From a virus, in IMG/VR virus record IMGVR_UViG_3300009085_000065, positions 1 to 32,217 of that record: a stretch of DNA of 32,217 nucleotides, one strand, 5' to 3'. This document shows, piece by piece, positions 31,501 through 32,217 of the stretch (its first letter is position 1; the number at the start of each line of letters is the position of its first letter). The position numbers and the translations under genes were made by a program. Under the pieces are notes generated by a model. It was not told the origin of the DNA and searched no databases. It worked only from the letters and a program-made list of their open reading frames with translations.

Positions 31501-32217
31501 AACGAAACTTGAACCTACCGCAGGTGCGAGAGAAATAGCAAGGCCGTCAATATCAGCAGAGAGCACTGGGATGCTGAGCGAAAAGAAAAATATATTTCCT
31601 TTCTCTGGAAGGACTCCGTCTAAAGCAGAAAAAATAAAAACTTTTGAAGCCCCTGGTAAACCTGAGCCTACAGTGGCACCTGGAACAGCTGCGAAAGGAT
31701 CGAAGGACTTGCCTGTCGCACAGCCTAAAGAAATGGTGGACGCTAGGCCGAAACTTCCAAAAGGAAAATTAAGTGAAGCGCAGTTGACTAAATATAAAGC
31801 CGAGTACAAAGCGTGGCGTAAAAAAGAACTGAAGCAGCGTCTAGAGGCAAGGGAAAAGGCCGATATAGAAAAAGCCAAGAAGCGTTTGAAGTATGATGCG
31901 GACACTGTGCTGCAGACTAAGACAGCGCAGCAAGATGCAAAGTACGCCTATAACGTCACTAAACAACGTACCGCAGAGAAAGCTGTGTATGAAGCAGAGG
32001 TAGAGTATCTCGTGGAGGAAGCAACAAAGAGAGATATATCTACGCAGATACAAGTGCTCCGTCAAGATATAAGGCGGATGGAACGAGCCGGTGGTAAAGG
32101 CGTGTACATGAAGACTAAAGGGATGAAAGACGAACTCGCTAGTCTAATAGCTAAAAGAGAAGAGATAAGTGCAGGGCAAAAAGCACGTGTGAGGGAAATG
32201 TCTCCGGACGTATCTAA
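28517..32217 (+). CDS. Giant internal virion protein, 3' end beyond window
   Basis: An uninterrupted frame from ATG 28517 (right after the previous TAA) to the window edge, at least 1233 codons with no stop. The N-terminal part (about 35-75) is Gly/Ala-rich and probably amphipathic, followed by a helical domain up to about residue 500. The middle (about 480-770) is a Lys/Ala/Pro-rich linker with four GLPxxQPKxNxxKK repeats and a duplicated EDPAVAAKKEAEWQA segment. The visible C-terminal part is mainly coiled coil. Size and position suggest an ejection or DNA-pilot protein. No transglycosylase motif is seen. Confidence 0.65.
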   Translation, partial: MAIDPNQLTMMQQYLDSLPTEELLKLRSPEQKASPLKLFQQKAGEIASNIGSGIAEGTGNAVNAMGRGLVDTSSRIAEGTGQVFDKMGAAYGNSGLQPMMADLGSIVKGGLANTAYLDKAFSPEGGAPDFMKRFGAPMTAEDLPSKVPFTDVGVPEIARKGVAAFGNFNLGLPITGKLIGQPVARAAGLGLDAVNLGLDAAKAIPSTFGYVEPGFEDRNKAGRFGGNFLDLPQYVQNVRQEQQIREGGGRGNIYSDAMQRKWTGDYIQARLDSGTPPDALANEMSTEIKMMGVAGDWSDFLTDILTMEGQGKIIPAVLRKITANAGRVDAYRLASAKRQTSLVERANRDAAYAASDEGRLQNKLKGFWGKLSPEEQAAVQARRGPYTPDDEMAALKEKLAGDVQKAAEVDKQLAELPALQAEQDVAGKMMMEGGVMKKFGAKLQEKLDPRLKAIEAEKLRRAQFAEQQAAIGKPQPSAQKPAPKIFKKKSVSAPSTVSPSKITPSQASQPVGQPVPGLPVAPGNAIKKGGQKGVKAAKPAAVEDPAVAAKKEAEWQALKKKLLADEAARKAALKEVSPAAPVKPATVAPVKPAIGLPVEQPKGNAIKKAAGKAVASKAPKVGEAKAEAIKLMEQAKRFDDAVVTGPNAAALRAENAAKAKDLRARASKLLDEEAKAIYKKTKDVLAERPAAPAKAVPGLPVEQPKGNAIKKAAKAKVEKPVVVEDPAVAAKKEAEWQAFKKKLAKQEAAKAGLPAEQPKKNPLKKKIKSEPAAVTPETPSVGKAEKAIEDMNELELAKFLVQDLNIGLSVKKTGDASEEAAKAARKAAAWKRLKYLMDNPNETKQFLMTSLKMTASQADDVISKYTKDLAPKPTNIIEKSAAASLVPQKTKLDSAVEVVKSLVDEKASPYVASRVLTEASSGVKRVTAEELVTMLSKEMQSDDIIKAFTKINTEAESMTRVAGQPVATDTLVKRVLKIVTGKRQPTTVIEEPFVQTKLEPTAGAREIARPSISAESTGMLSEKKNIFPFSGRTPSKAEKIKTFEAPGKPEPTVAPGTAAKGSKDLPVAQPKEMVDARPKLPKGKLSEAQLTKYKAEYKAWRKKELKQRLEAREKADIEKAKKRLKYDADTVLQTKTAQQDAKYAYNVTKQRTAEKAVYEAEVEYLVEEATKRDISTQIQVLRQDIRRMERAGGKGVYMKTKGMKDELASLIAKREEISAGQKARVREMSPDVS
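30059..30813 (+). repeat. Dispersed repeats in the Lys/Ala/Pro-rich linker
   Basis: Four copies of a GLPVxQPKGNAIKK-type motif begin near 30065, 30299, 30608 and 30772; the last is degenerate. Two copies of EDPAVAAKKEAEWQA (near 30142 and 30687) sit in the same relation to their repeats, so a unit of about 545 bases appears partly duplicated. Confidence 0.65.
30805..30815 (+). other. A11 homopolymer in coding sequence (slippage-prone site)
   Basis: Eleven A in a row inside the Lys-rich linker, read as the end of TTA, three AAA and the first base of ATA. Adding one A gives AAT AAA AAG TGA; losing one gives TAA. Both alternative frames stop within four codons. Confidence 0.8.

Noticed and set aside
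28517-32217. Tape measure protein of a long-tailed phage
   Set aside because: Length and helical content fit, but no tail tube, sheath or tail-assembly chaperone genes are present, and adaptor and nozzle-like genes indicate a short tail. An internal protein is more likely.
1-32217. tRNA genes, CRISPR arrays, insertion sequences, attachment sites
   Set aside because: No cloverleaf-like sequence, spaced direct repeats, transposase or integrase was noticed on reading. Short tRNAs could be missed without a search tool.

Overview
This window is the late (virion assembly) half of a tailed bacteriophage genome, and it is gene-dense. Every gene I can support lies on the + strand. Neighbours mostly overlap by 1 to 10 bases or sit behind a short spacer with an AAGGAG-like ribosome binding site. 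I see no host gene, integrase, tRNA, rRNA, insertion sequence or CRISPR array. The host cannot be named. The ribosome binding sites and one near-consensus sigma70-type promoter show only that it is bacterial. A large portal, two neck or nozzle proteins like the P22 tail machine, putative ejection proteins and the lack of any tape measure or sheath gene point to a short-tailed (podovirus-like) particle. That is inference.

Layout. Bases 1-900 hold four small genes: a partial one, two membrane proteins and a zinc-finger protein. A promoter at 908-936 is placed so that transcription would begin at the ATG of the terminase small subunit (943). The packaging and head genes follow: terminase small and large subunits, a 47-residue basic protein, portal, a coiled-coil protein overlapping the portal gene, scaffold, an unknown protein, a probable decoration protein and the major capsid protein (7210-8100). 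A strong GC-rich hairpin follows the capsid gene.

Bases 8212-18727 hold surface and appendage proteins: a 971-residue fibre, two glycine-rich putative adhesins, a Val/Lys/Glu/Pro repeat protein resembling alveolins, and a tightly packed series of small beta-rich proteins with a lipoprotein among them. Bases 18724-20718 hold a zinc-ribbon microprotein, a membrane-anchored protein, a tail-collar protein, a holin candidate with its usual small neighbour, and a multi-pass membrane protein. No endolysin was recognised. The neck adaptor and nozzle proteins (20728-23651) come next, then a third glycine-rich adhesin.

The last 7.4 kb encodes putative ejection proteins. Two are paralogues with an unusual His-Glu motif domain. 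They flank a possible acetyltransferase-like protein and are followed by a small Pro-rich protein. The last gene is very long (28517 to beyond the window end, at least 1233 codons) and contains an A11 tract where a slip in either direction would stop translation.

The most interesting signals are the alveolin-like protein; the sharing of small modules among non-adjacent appendage genes (an N-terminal tag on two genes, a roughly 40-residue repeat in several, and a beta module in neck and fibre proteins); the duplicated His-Glu domain; the apparently leaderless terminase promoter; and the A11 tract.
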